DNA of 64,000 bases from Hydrogenedens sp964549105 (GTDB taxonomy: Bacteria > Hydrogenedentota > Hydrogenedentia > Hydrogenedentales > Hydrogenedentaceae): assembly GCA_964549105.1 (NCBI GenBank), contig CAZJTZ010000009.1, positions 44,777 to 108,776 of the forward strand. The letters are read 5' to 3'. The notes below the pieces were generated by a model. It saw only the letters and a list, made by a program, of their open reading frames with translations, was not told where the DNA came from and ran no database searches. Position numbers and translations under genes: made by a program. Positions 18,206-26,329 of this stretch are shown here, one piece after another (position 1 is the stretch's first letter; each line of letters begins with the position of its first letter).

Positions 18206-19717
18206 CTATTCCTTTCCTTGTTTATGTTTTAATAGCCAGCAAGTTAATAGTCGGACACCAAATCCTGTGGGATACTTGCTATCCCAGTAAGGGATATGCT
18301 TAACACCCCATGCAGTTCCCGCAATATCAATATGTGCCCAGGGGGTAGAATTCTCAACAAATTGTTTCAGAAAAACTGCACCGATAATGGTAGAAGCCTC
18401 TGACCGCGGACCGATATTGGCTATATCCGCAAAATCCGATTGAATGAGTTTATCATAATCTTCCCAAAGAGGAAAGGTCCAGAGCCGTTCCCCTGTTCGT
18501 TCTCCTGCCTGAGTGAGTTCCTGTATAAGTTCTTCATCGTTGCTTAGAAGACCCGCAGAAAAATGTCCTAATGCTATGATACAACCACCTGTAAGGGTAG
18601 CAATATCTACAATTTTCTGTGGTGAATAGTTCTTCTGTGCGTAGGAGATGGCATCGGCAAGTATCAATCTACCTTCGGCATCAGTATTTAGCACCTCTAC
18701 AGTTTTACCGCTGTATGTTTTGATAATGTCACCGGGAAGAAGTGCAGAGCCACCGGGCATATTTTCCACCAGTGGGATAATGCCGACCACAGAGACATCG
18801 GATTTCAATTCGTTAAGTGCATAAATTGTCCCCAACACAACAGCGGCACCGGACATATCGTAACGCATCTCGTGCATATCTTCGCGAGGTTTCAGGCAGA
18901 TACCCCCTGTGTCAAAGGTTACCCCTTTACCGATAATAGCCAGAGGTTTCTCAGGATTCGGTTGAGGTTGATATTCAAGGACAAGTAGTAGAGGCTCATT
19001 TTTAGAGCCTTTGCCCACTGAAAGGATACAGTTTAATCCTTCCTTTTCCATTTCAATTTTATTTAACAATCGCACTTTGATTTGTGTGTCCTTGCATATA
19101 TTTCTGGCTATGTCCGCAAAGGATTGGGGCGTTAACTCATTCGCAGGAGAACATGTCAATGAACGAGCCATTGTTACCGCATTGCAAATAAGAACTGCCT
19201 GACTGCATTGATTATGCAAGGCAGAAATATCTTTGTTTGGAGAAACAATAAATGTAATGGCGTTTATCTCTGTTGGCTTATTGTCTCCTTTTTTGTCCAG
19301 ATTTTTATATTGGTCAAAGGTATATTGGGATAAAAGTATCCCTTCAATAAATGGAGTCATGTTGTCTACAGAAAGTTGTTCCCAGTCACAAACGAGATGA
19401 GAGATTTTGTTTGCTTTAGCATGAGAGATAATTTGTGCAGAAGTTCTACGGATTTTTTCAGGTGTAATCTTATCTTGTAAACCTAATCCTACAAGCAGAG
19501 CACCCGCAAAGGACGCATTGGGAAAAGGAACAAACAATATTTCGTTATCTTTGCCATAAAACAAATCACGGTCAATCATAGATTGGATAATAATTTCCTG
19601 GTCCTCTGTAAGTTGTTCACATTCGATAGGCAATTCATTTTCACAAACAGGAATAAGCAAGGCTGTGTTCCAGTTCCATTCTATTTCCATTTGTGGATGA
19701 ACAACAGAAACTTTCAT
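18206..19717 (-). CDS. pepA: Leucyl aminopeptidase (M17)
   Basis: 503 residues from the ATG at 19717, which has AAGGAGG eight bases upstream; a longer in-frame start would run into the end of miaB. M17 signature NTDAEGRL is at 344-351, and metal and catalytic residues are seen as K264 and D269 (GKGVTFDTGG), D287 (RYDMSGA), D346 and E348. The C-terminal catalytic domain is intact. It releases N-terminal residues from peptides in the cytoplasm and uses two divalent metals. It sits 20 bp after miaB in the same operon. The N-terminal domain is less conserved, as in the family. Confidence 0.93.
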   Translation of the reverse strand: MKVSVVHPQMEIEWNWNTALLIPVCENELPIECEQLTEDQEIIIQSMIDRDLFYGKDNEILFVPFPNASFAGALLVGLGLQDKITPEKIRRTSAQIISHAKANKISHLVCDWEQLSVDNMTPFIEGILLSQYTFDQYKNLDKKGDNKPTEINAITFIVSPNKDISALHNQCSQAVLICNAVTMARSLTCSPANELTPQSFADIARNICKDTQIKVRLLNKIEMEKEGLNCILSVGKGSKNEPLLLVLEYQPQPNPEKPLAIIGKGVTFDTGGICLKPREDMHEMRYDMSGAAVVLGTIYALNELKSDVSVVGIIPLVENMPGGSALLPGDIIKTYSGKTVEVLNTDAEGRLILADAISYAQKNYSPQKIVDIATLTGGCIIALGHFSAGLLSNDEELIQELTQAGERTGERLWTFPLWEDYDKLIQSDFADIANIGPRSEASTIIGAVFLKQFVENSTPWAHIDIAGTAWGVKHIPYWDSKYPTGFGVRLLTCWLLKHKQGKE

Positions 19718-19737
19718 GGTCTTTTCCTCCTTATTTT

Positions 19738-21090
19738 TTATTTGTTTAAGGGTGAATGTTTTATCGTTTCCATATATTCTGCTTCTAGCCAATGGCCATG
19801 AAAATCTACTACATGGGCATAAATTAAATCTCCAATGTTCAGGTCTTTCCCTGAAACCGTTATAGAACGATATGTGTTCGTTCTACCGTTCCAGAAGTTT
19901 TGAATCCTTGGATGTTTTTCTTCTATGAGTACCTCCTGCTTTGTATGGATAAGTTGTTCCATTGCTGATTGATTGATTTTTTCTTGCATATCAATCAAGC
20001 GGGCTAACCGTTCTTCCTTGACATTTCGCGAAACGGTATCACCTAACTTTACGGCATAAGTGTCAGGACGGGGAGAGTATTTGAAAGGATATATCTGGCT
20101 GAACTTTATCTGTTCAACAACCTTTAATGTCTCCTCAAATTCTTCCTCTGTTTCTGTTGGAAAACCAACAATTAAATCTGTGCTTACCTCTATGTCAGGG
20201 ACTTTTTTCCGCAAATAATGAATATGCTCTATATAGTCTTCAATCGTGTGTTTCCGTCGCATAAGTTTTAATATACGGTTAGAGCCCGATTGCAAAGGCA
20301 AGTGAATATGCCTTGCGATATTTTTCCGTTCTGCAATCAAGTCGGTAAGTCCTTTATTCCAATCGTGTGGATGTGGCGAAGTAAAATGGATTCGCCAGAG
20401 GTCCTGTATAGAAGACGCATCATACAAAAATTCATTAAACCGATAATCAGGACTAAATTTGTAGGCATTTACATTTTGTCCCAGGAACCATACTTCACGA
20501 ATTCCCTCTGCTACTGCTGACTGAACCTCTTTCAGGATGTTTGCGGGCGTTCTATAAACCTCTCTTCCGCGGGTTCGGGGAACAATACAAAAACTGCATG
20601 CGTTATTGCAGCCCTTGCTAATTACTATGTATGCCTTTACTCCTTCACGATGTCCCTTTTCAAGCCATTCCGAAGGGATAAAATCAAATATAGGAGGTTT
20701 AGGATAAGTCCTTAGTATGGAACAGAGTCGTTCCCCTTGCTTGACACGGTGAATCAGTTCAGGCAGTTCAAAATAATGGTCTGGACCTATAACCATGTCC
20801 ACTGCAGATTCCCGTTTCAGTATATTCTCACCCTCTTGTTGTGCCACACAACCGCATACAGCAATAATGGTATCCGGCTTCGCCTTCTTAATAGGTCGAA
20901 GGGCACCCAATAAACTGTATACCTTATTTTCAGGATTCTCACGAACCGAACAGGTATTTATTAAGATAATATTGGCTTCCTCAGGACTGTCAGTAGTAAA
21001 AAATCCAAGTTGTTCAAGAATAGACACCATTCGTGCACTGTCGTGTTCATTCATTTGACAACCAAAAGTTTTTATAAATACCTTTTCCAT
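19738..21090 (-). CDS. miaB: tRNA-2-methylthio-N6-dimethylallyladenosine synthase
   Basis: 450 residues. UPF0004 domain cysteines FGCQMNEHDS, NTCSVRENPENK and CGCVAQQEG are the MiaB pattern. The radical SAM motif is GCNNACSFCIVPRTRGRE and a C-terminal TRAM domain (QEVLIEEKHPR...GRTNTYRSI...IGDLIYAHVVD) follows. It converts i6A37 to ms2i6A37 in tRNAs reading UNN codons. First gene of the operon; AGGGAAA precedes the ATG. Three methylthiotransferase genes (this, mtaB and rimO) lie within 20 kb here. Confidence 0.94.
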   Translation of the reverse strand: MEKVFIKTFGCQMNEHDSARMVSILEQLGFFTTDSPEEANIILINTCSVRENPENKVYSLLGALRPIKKAKPDTIIAVCGCVAQQEGENILKRESAVDMVIGPDHYFELPELIHRVKQGERLCSILRTYPKPPIFDFIPSEWLEKGHREGVKAYIVISKGCNNACSFCIVPRTRGREVYRTPANILKEVQSAVAEGIREVWFLGQNVNAYKFSPDYRFNEFLYDASSIQDLWRIHFTSPHPHDWNKGLTDLIAERKNIARHIHLPLQSGSNRILKLMRRKHTIEDYIEHIHYLRKKVPDIEVSTDLIVGFPTETEEEFEETLKVVEQIKFSQIYPFKYSPRPDTYAVKLGDTVSRNVKEERLARLIDMQEKINQSAMEQLIHTKQEVLIEEKHPRIQNFWNGRTNTYRSITVSGKDLNIGDLIYAHVVDFHGHWLEAEYMETIKHSPLNK

Positions 21091-21215
21091 TTTCCCTATT
21101 TTACTTAAAATCTAAAATATGTAATATTACCTTATAAAAAAGCGGAAACAGTCCCTACTCTTCCTTTGTTAAACTCAAACATACAAACGGAGACCAAAAT
21201 AAAATTGTAATACAA

Positions 21216-22181
21216 TTAGTTTAAATCCATTTTTTTTCGAATATATTCCTCTACCCTGGTAATAATGGTTTCGAGAGATGTCTTTGGCTTATATCCAATC
21301 GCCTGGTGTATCTTTTTCAAACAAGGGACACGATGCCGCATATCTTCATAACCTTCAGGATAGGCTTCATCATAAGGAATAAGTTTTATTGTAGAGGAAC
21401 TTTTTGTCAGGTTAATGACTTTTTTTGCCAGGTCTATAATCCGTACACTTTCGTCATTACCCAGATTGAACACGGTGCCCCGCAAACCTGGGGATTCAAT
21501 GACTTGAACCAGTGCAGGAACAATATCTCCAACATAGGCAAAGGAACGAGTTTGCATACCATCTCCAAATACACGAAGCGGCTCACCCCTTAATGCCTGG
21601 GTAATAAAGTTTGGAAGCACCATACCGTATTGGCCTGTTTGTCGAGGTCCTACAATATTGAAAAGTCGAACGATATATACCGGATGTTGTTTTTCTTTCC
21701 AGTAGGCAAGGGTTAAAAACTCATCAATAGATTTAGAAGCAGCATAGCACCAACGATGGCGATGCGGAGGACCGATAATTTCGTCATCCTCTTCTTCAAA
21801 TACCTCTTTCATACTTTTGCCATATACTTCACTGGTTGAAGTTATAAGCAAGGGACGACGATAGCGACAGGTCTCTTCTAAAACCGTTTCTGTTCCCCGA
21901 ATATTGTTTATGATAGTTTGTATTGGATTGTTAATAACTAAATTTACGCCAACTGTCGCAGCGAGATGAAATACGATGTCAACATCTTTGACCAAATCAT
22001 GAACGATGTCCTGATTTAAGGTAGAGTCTATAATACATTCTATTCCAGGGATATGCTCAATATTTTCAAATTTCCCCGTACTTAAATCATCAAGGACAAT
22101 AACCTTATCCCCACGCTGTGTGAGAAATTCGCATAAGTGAGAACCAATAAAACCTGCCCCACCTGTTATTAAAATTCGCAT
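21216..22181 (-). CDS. NAD-dependent sugar-nucleotide epimerase/dehydratase
   Basis: Extended SDR of 321 residues. NAD-binding GGAGFIGSH (7-15); catalytic Y146 and K150 in CYAASK; Ser/Thr in STSEVYG near 115-121. Substrate-binding features RLFNIVGPRQTGQYGMVLPNF and FGDGMQTRSFAYVGDIV resemble UDP-glucuronate decarboxylase and related UDP-hexose epimerases. The exact reaction cannot be fixed by eye: UDP-xylose synthase, UDP-glucose 4-epimerase or dTDP-sugar epimerase are all open. AAGGAG sits seven bases before the ATG. Alone on the minus strand, 126 bp from miaB. Confidence 0.82.
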   Translation of the reverse strand: MRILITGGAGFIGSHLCEFLTQRGDKVIVLDDLSTGKFENIEHIPGIECIIDSTLNQDIVHDLVKDVDIVFHLAATVGVNLVINNPIQTIINNIRGTETVLEETCRYRRPLLITSTSEVYGKSMKEVFEEEDDEIIGPPHRHRWCYAASKSIDEFLTLAYWKEKQHPVYIVRLFNIVGPRQTGQYGMVLPNFITQALRGEPLRVFGDGMQTRSFAYVGDIVPALVQVIESPGLRGTVFNLGNDESVRIIDLAKKVINLTKSSSTIKLIPYDEAYPEGYEDMRHRVPCLKKIHQAIGYKPKTSLETIITRVEEYIRKKMDLN

Positions 22182-22346
22182 AGAAACTCCTTCAAGAAGT
22201 TAAAAATATTTTCTTTCTACCAAAGGTTATAAGATTATAAATAAAATGAGACTGCTGAATAAATTCACCTAAAGAACTTAAGAATAGGTTATATAAGACA
22301 TATAAGCCATATTAGCCCACAGTTTTTTATTTTTCTAATTTTCTTA

Positions 22347-22375
22347 TTGACAAATTTATGAGAATAATGTAAAAT
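22347..22375 (+). promoter_or_regulatory. Sigma-70 promoter for the cold-shock gene
   Basis: TTGACA (22347-22352), 17-bp spacer, TAAAAT (22370-22375). One of the strongest promoter matches in the window. Transcription would start near 22382, giving a leader of about 78 nt before the GTG start at 22460, as is usual for cold-shock genes. Confidence 0.7.
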
Positions 22376-22459
22376 AATGGTATGAAAAACTTCGGTGGGA
22401 AGTATTTATATATAGAAGTTAAAAAGTGTAAGAAAAATTTAACAATAAGGGATTGAGCA

Positions 22460-22699
22460 GTGGACCAGGCAGTATCAACATCATCTTCCATCCGCTACAT
22501 GGGGAAGGTTAAGTGGTTTAACGACCGGAAAGGTTATGGCTTTATCGTGAATGATTTGGACGAAGACATTTTCGTTCATTATACGGAAATACGAATGAGA
22601 GGTTTTCGAACGCTGCGGGAAGGAGATAAAGTGAGTTTTGAATTAACACAGGGTCCTAAGGGTTTGCTTGCAAAAAATGTGAATCGGATGCGAATGTAA
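22460..22699 (+). CDS. Cold-shock-domain protein
   Basis: 79 residues. The cold-shock domain begins at MGKVKWFNDRKGYGFIV (residues 14-30). RNP1 is KGYGFI and RNP2 is DIFVHYTEI. It binds single-stranded RNA/DNA, and cold-shock proteins act as RNA chaperones. The GTG start at 22460 is chosen because AAGGG lies nine bases upstream; the ATG at 22499 would give a protein starting exactly at the domain but has no Shine-Dalgarno. The GTG start gives a 13-residue extension. CspA paralogues vary here, so I give no gene symbol. Confidence 0.88.
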   Translation: MDQAVSTSSSIRYMGKVKWFNDRKGYGFIVNDLDEDIFVHYTEIRMRGFRTLREGDKVSFELTQGPKGLLAKNVNRMRM

Positions 22700-22847
22700 C
22701 GGCTGTGATAGATTTGAGGTTATAATTGAAAAGATGAGAATAAAGGAGAGAGATTGTAATCTTTTATCTTTGTGAGTAATAATAAATAGTAAAGTGTGGG
22801 TAGATATTTTTCTAATAAAAAAATTAATAGAATAGAAAGGATATACG

Positions 22848-24080
22848 ATGGGAATGCTTGTTTTATGTTCAATCTTGAGTATGTTTGCTCAACCTGCGGA
22901 TTGGGTATCCCTTGTTCAGAACAATTCATTAGAAGGCTGGAAGCCTTTAAGTGGTGAATGGACAGTGCAGGATGGAATAATCAAAGGTAAACTGACAAAG
23001 ACCCCTGAGCAAAAAAATGAAAAGGTAAATATCTGGTTACAATACACAAAACAGGAGTTTGCTGATTTTGAATTTGAATGTGAATTTCGAACAACGAAAC
23101 CAATAAATGGGGGTATTCAATTTCGGACACAATGGCTACCTCTATTGCCTGTTCCCGAAAATGTGTCACCTGAACAATGGAAATATGATTGCTATGGCTA
23201 TCAGGCAGATATTGAAACGCGTCAGCGACCAGAGACAGGAAAACTAATGGAAGAGAATGGCAGAGGAATATTGGCTATGCCTTCTAACGAGGCTGTAATG
23301 ACACTGAAACAAAAGGATTGGAATCGTATGAAGGTGGTTGCGATAGGTTCCAAAATTGAGGTTTACTTAAATGATGTTCTGGCTACAAAAATTGAAGATG
23401 ATAATTACATAAAAGGATATATTCTTTTGCAGGTGCGTGCAGATGAGGTTATTCCTGATGTCGCTGAAATAGAGTATCGGAATATTCGAATTAAGGATTT
23501 AGGGAGAGTAGGTGAATGGCAAAGCCTATTCAACGGCAAAGACCTCACAGGCTGGAAAAATTACGGCTCGGAAGAATGGGTTGTGGAAGATAGCGTTATT
23601 GTTGGGAAAAGCGGACCCAAAAAATCAGAAGGCTACCTGGCTACTGAAAAGACATGGAAAAATTTTCGTGTCCGTGGACAGTTCAAGATGTTAGGTGACG
23701 GTAATTATGGATTGTTCTATTATTCCAGTATTAAATTGCGAGAGGACGGTTATCCTGTTATCTCTGGCGTGCAGGTTGAGGTAGAACCGGCTTATCCGAC
23801 AAAGACAGGTTTTCTCTATGAAAGTTATAAACGGGGTTGGTTAACGGAACCTACCGTTAAAATTCCTGCTGCATGGGCATTACGAAAAGGCGATTGGAAT
23901 GAGATTGAAGCAAAGACAGAAGGGAATAGAACAATCACCTGGCTAAATGGGGTTAAGGTGGTAGATTTCCAAGACCCTGCCCCTAATTTGTTTGAAGGAT
24001 TCTTTGCCTTACAACTTCACACCGGTGGTGTAGCAGGTATTCAATGGAAAGAACTTTATGTAGAGGGAAAACCTTTGTAA
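22848..24080 (+). CDS. Secreted protein with two DUF1080 domains
   Basis: 410 residues with a Sec-type leader (MGMLVLCSILSMFAQPADW). Two concanavalin-like DUF1080 domains lie in tandem: residues about 17-205 (WVSLVQNNSLEGWKPLSGEWTVQDGIIKG) and 215-408 (WQSLFNGKDLTGWKNYGSEEWVVEDSVIVGK). DUF1080 proteins are predicted to be 3-keto-disaccharide hydrolases, usually in clusters with Gfo/Idh/MocA oxidoreductases, and several such genes lie in this window though not adjacent. AAAGGATATACG precedes the ATG. Most family members carry a single domain; the first copy here may have lost function. Confidence 0.85.
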   Translation: MGMLVLCSILSMFAQPADWVSLVQNNSLEGWKPLSGEWTVQDGIIKGKLTKTPEQKNEKVNIWLQYTKQEFADFEFECEFRTTKPINGGIQFRTQWLPLLPVPENVSPEQWKYDCYGYQADIETRQRPETGKLMEENGRGILAMPSNEAVMTLKQKDWNRMKVVAIGSKIEVYLNDVLATKIEDDNYIKGYILLQVRADEVIPDVAEIEYRNIRIKDLGRVGEWQSLFNGKDLTGWKNYGSEEWVVEDSVIVGKSGPKKSEGYLATEKTWKNFRVRGQFKMLGDGNYGLFYYSSIKLREDGYPVISGVQVEVEPAYPTKTGFLYESYKRGWLTEPTVKIPAAWALRKGDWNEIEAKTEGNRTITWLNGVKVVDFQDPAPNLFEGFFALQLHTGGVAGIQWKELYVEGKPL

Positions 24081-24210
24081 TAAAAGGTACTGCTGAGTTT
24101 TATTATTAATTAGATACTGTTTTTCGGTAAAGATTTTATTTTTAGGGTATAATAATTAGTATAGTAAGTGTCAGAAAGATTATAATTTATAATTTAGAGG
24201 AGGATAACAG

Positions 24211-24822
24211 ATGAAAAAAGAAAAATTGCTGTATAAAATTAGTATTCGAAATCTTTTTTTAATCTCTATTATTAGTTTAGTTTCTGCGGGTTGTATCGGA
24301 GGATGTATTAAAACAGAGATACCCTTTACAAAAAAAATTATTTCGGGTACAATTTCAGGTGAACCGGGACAGGACCTGCGTGTGGATAAGGATATTTCAA
24401 TAGCAAAAGTATGTGGCCAATTTGATATAGATACGCTAAAAGAACAGGTGAAAGAAGAAATTCAAAAACTGCCTTTTGGCTCAGGATTTCTTTCAATGTT
24501 AGTAAATAGAATTAAAATAAGGAATCTATGGGTTGAAAAAATTACAATACAAGCCACTGTGGGTGATTTTTCCAGATTTGAAAATGTCACACTAAAAATA
24601 AAGGTTGGAAATGGTGAGATTGATTATGGTGCAGGCACTTTTAATAAAAACAGAACAGAAATTGTTTTTGAAAAGGGTGAATTGGTAGATATTTATCCAT
24701 TTATAAAAGACCTTCCTGATGGCGGTTGTATTGAAGGAACAATCCATATAACAGGATACAATCCTCAAAATGATATAAACTTTGACGCTAATGCAGAAAT
24801 GGAAGTAAAGGTTAGTTTTTAA
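24211..24822 (+). CDS. Putative lipoprotein, unknown function
   Basis: 203 residues, not recognised. The N-terminus has a basic start, hydrophobic core and SAGC just before residue 29, a plausible but imperfect lipobox. The mature part is beta-rich with repeated patterns such as KIRNLWVEKITIQATVGDFSRFENVTLKIKVGNG, which suggests a beta-sandwich similar to LEA/PKD-type domains. AGAGGAGGATAA precedes the ATG. A consensus TATAAT at 24148-24153 may be its -10, although I could not find a good -35. Confidence 0.6.
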   Translation: MKKEKLLYKISIRNLFLISIISLVSAGCIGGCIKTEIPFTKKIISGTISGEPGQDLRVDKDISIAKVCGQFDIDTLKEQVKEEIQKLPFGSGFLSMLVNRIKIRNLWVEKITIQATVGDFSRFENVTLKIKVGNGEIDYGAGTFNKNRTEIVFEKGELVDIYPFIKDLPDGGCIEGTIHITGYNPQNDINFDANAEMEVKVSF

Positions 24823-24908
24823 TTTCTTTGTTAACATTTCTAACCCCTAATATTTTTCTGATTTATACATTTTTATACATTGTCGGATAGAGGAGTGTTT
24901 TTTAATTT

Positions 24909-26234
24909 ATGACTTTCGATTCCTTGCAGACCCAAATTATTGAACAACTAAAAACTGTCATTGACCCTGATTTGCGAACAGATTTAGTAAGTGCTGGATT
25001 TGTGAAGTCAATCCAGATTGAAGAAGGTGGAATTGTCAATTTAACTGTCGAACTTACCATACCTACCTGCCCTTTGCAGTCAAAATTTAAAAGTGAGATT
25101 GAACAAAAACTGCTTTCAATAGAAGGGATTAATAAGGTAAATATTCAATTTACCTCGCGAAGTAGAAAAACCCCTCCCATGCCACAGCAGGTACATCTGG
25201 ATAATGTTCAATCTATTATTGCAATTTCTGCATGCAAAGGAGGTGTGGGCAAATCTACCCTAGCCGCATTTCTTGCACGAGCCTTGCAGCGAAATGGATT
25301 TAAAGTAGGTTTGATGGACTTAGATATTTATGGTCCTTCTCTGCCAACCTTGATGAATCTGGCTCGGACAGATGTAGCCATGATTGGCGAAAATATTATC
25401 CCTGTAGATGTGGACGGTATCTCAACAATGTCATTAGGGTATATTCTGGGCGATGCACCAGCCGTCTTACGCGGTCCTCTGGTCTCTACTTATACCTCGC
25501 AACTGATACATCAAACGGAATGGGGTCCTCTGGATTTTTTGATTATTGATTTACCTCCCGGCACAGGTGATATCCAGTTGACTCTTGTCCAGCAAATAGA
25601 GTTGGATGGAGCAATTATCATTACAACACCCCAAACTTTATCACTGGTGGATGTTTCGAGAGGGATTTTAATGTTCGAAAAGTTGCAAGTGCCTGTATTA
25701 GGAATTATTGAGAACATGGCTTACTTTATTTGCGATGAATGTAATAAAAAGCATTTTCTGTTCGGCAAAGGAACAGAAGATTTGCAACAGCGATTTGGAC
25801 TACCCCTCCTGGCACAAATTCCAATCCTCCCAAAATTCTATGATGCTTCACATAAAGACGCAGGTAAAGAATATGATGGGATTTGGCTTCCAGTGATTGA
25901 ACAAATTCAACGGGAAATTGGAAAGCGGAGGGCAGAATCTGTGCCTCATCCGGAAGTCAAAACAGTTAATAAAAAGTTGATTATAGACTGGAAAGATGGA
26001 ACAATCTCTGATATTTCCCTGGTGGAACTTCGTCGGAGTTGTAGATGTGCCTATTGCGTTGATGAGTTGACAGGGGAACCATTATTGAAACCAGAGCAGG
26101 TGGCAGAAGATATAAAAATTGAACAGTTCCAACCGCTTGGACATTATGCTCTGAGTATTTTTTGGAGTGACGGGCATACTTCCAGCATTTATCCCTGGGA
26201 TTTCCTGAAAAAATTAGCCCCACCTCATTCATAA
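24909..26234 (+). CDS. Mrp/NBP35 P-loop ATPase with DUF59 and DUF971 domains
   Basis: 441 residues. Three domains read in order: DUF59/MIP18-like domain (about 5-88, FDSLQTQIIEQLKTVIDPDLRTDLV); Mrp P-loop ATPase (102-345) with the Walker A CKGGVGKST (109-117), LPPGTGD and the iron-sulfur-related CDEC near 273; and a C-terminal DUF971 domain (about 350-435) with CRCAYC and WSDGHTSSIYPWDFL. Mrp proteins are scaffolds or carriers for iron-sulfur clusters. The fused C-terminal DUF971 domain has conserved Cys residues (CRCAYC) that might coordinate metal. DUF59-Mrp fusions are common; adding DUF971 is less so. Confidence 0.88.
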   Translation: MTFDSLQTQIIEQLKTVIDPDLRTDLVSAGFVKSIQIEEGGIVNLTVELTIPTCPLQSKFKSEIEQKLLSIEGINKVNIQFTSRSRKTPPMPQQVHLDNVQSIIAISACKGGVGKSTLAAFLARALQRNGFKVGLMDLDIYGPSLPTLMNLARTDVAMIGENIIPVDVDGISTMSLGYILGDAPAVLRGPLVSTYTSQLIHQTEWGPLDFLIIDLPPGTGDIQLTLVQQIELDGAIIITTPQTLSLVDVSRGILMFEKLQVPVLGIIENMAYFICDECNKKHFLFGKGTEDLQQRFGLPLLAQIPILPKFYDASHKDAGKEYDGIWLPVIEQIQREIGKRRAESVPHPEVKTVNKKLIIDWKDGTISDISLVELRRSCRCAYCVDELTGEPLLKPEQVAEDIKIEQFQPLGHYALSIFWSDGHTSSIYPWDFLKKLAPPHS

Positions 26235-26329
26235 TTTCTGACTAAAGATTTGCTCGACCACTCACAATACATTATTATAGGTATAGCATGTTTCATATTC
26301 TACATTTTAATCTATGGAAGGATATACCT

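Noticed and set aside
19718..19792. Longer start for pepA
   Set aside because: Overlaps the end of miaB; the internal ATG at 19717 has AAGGAGG.
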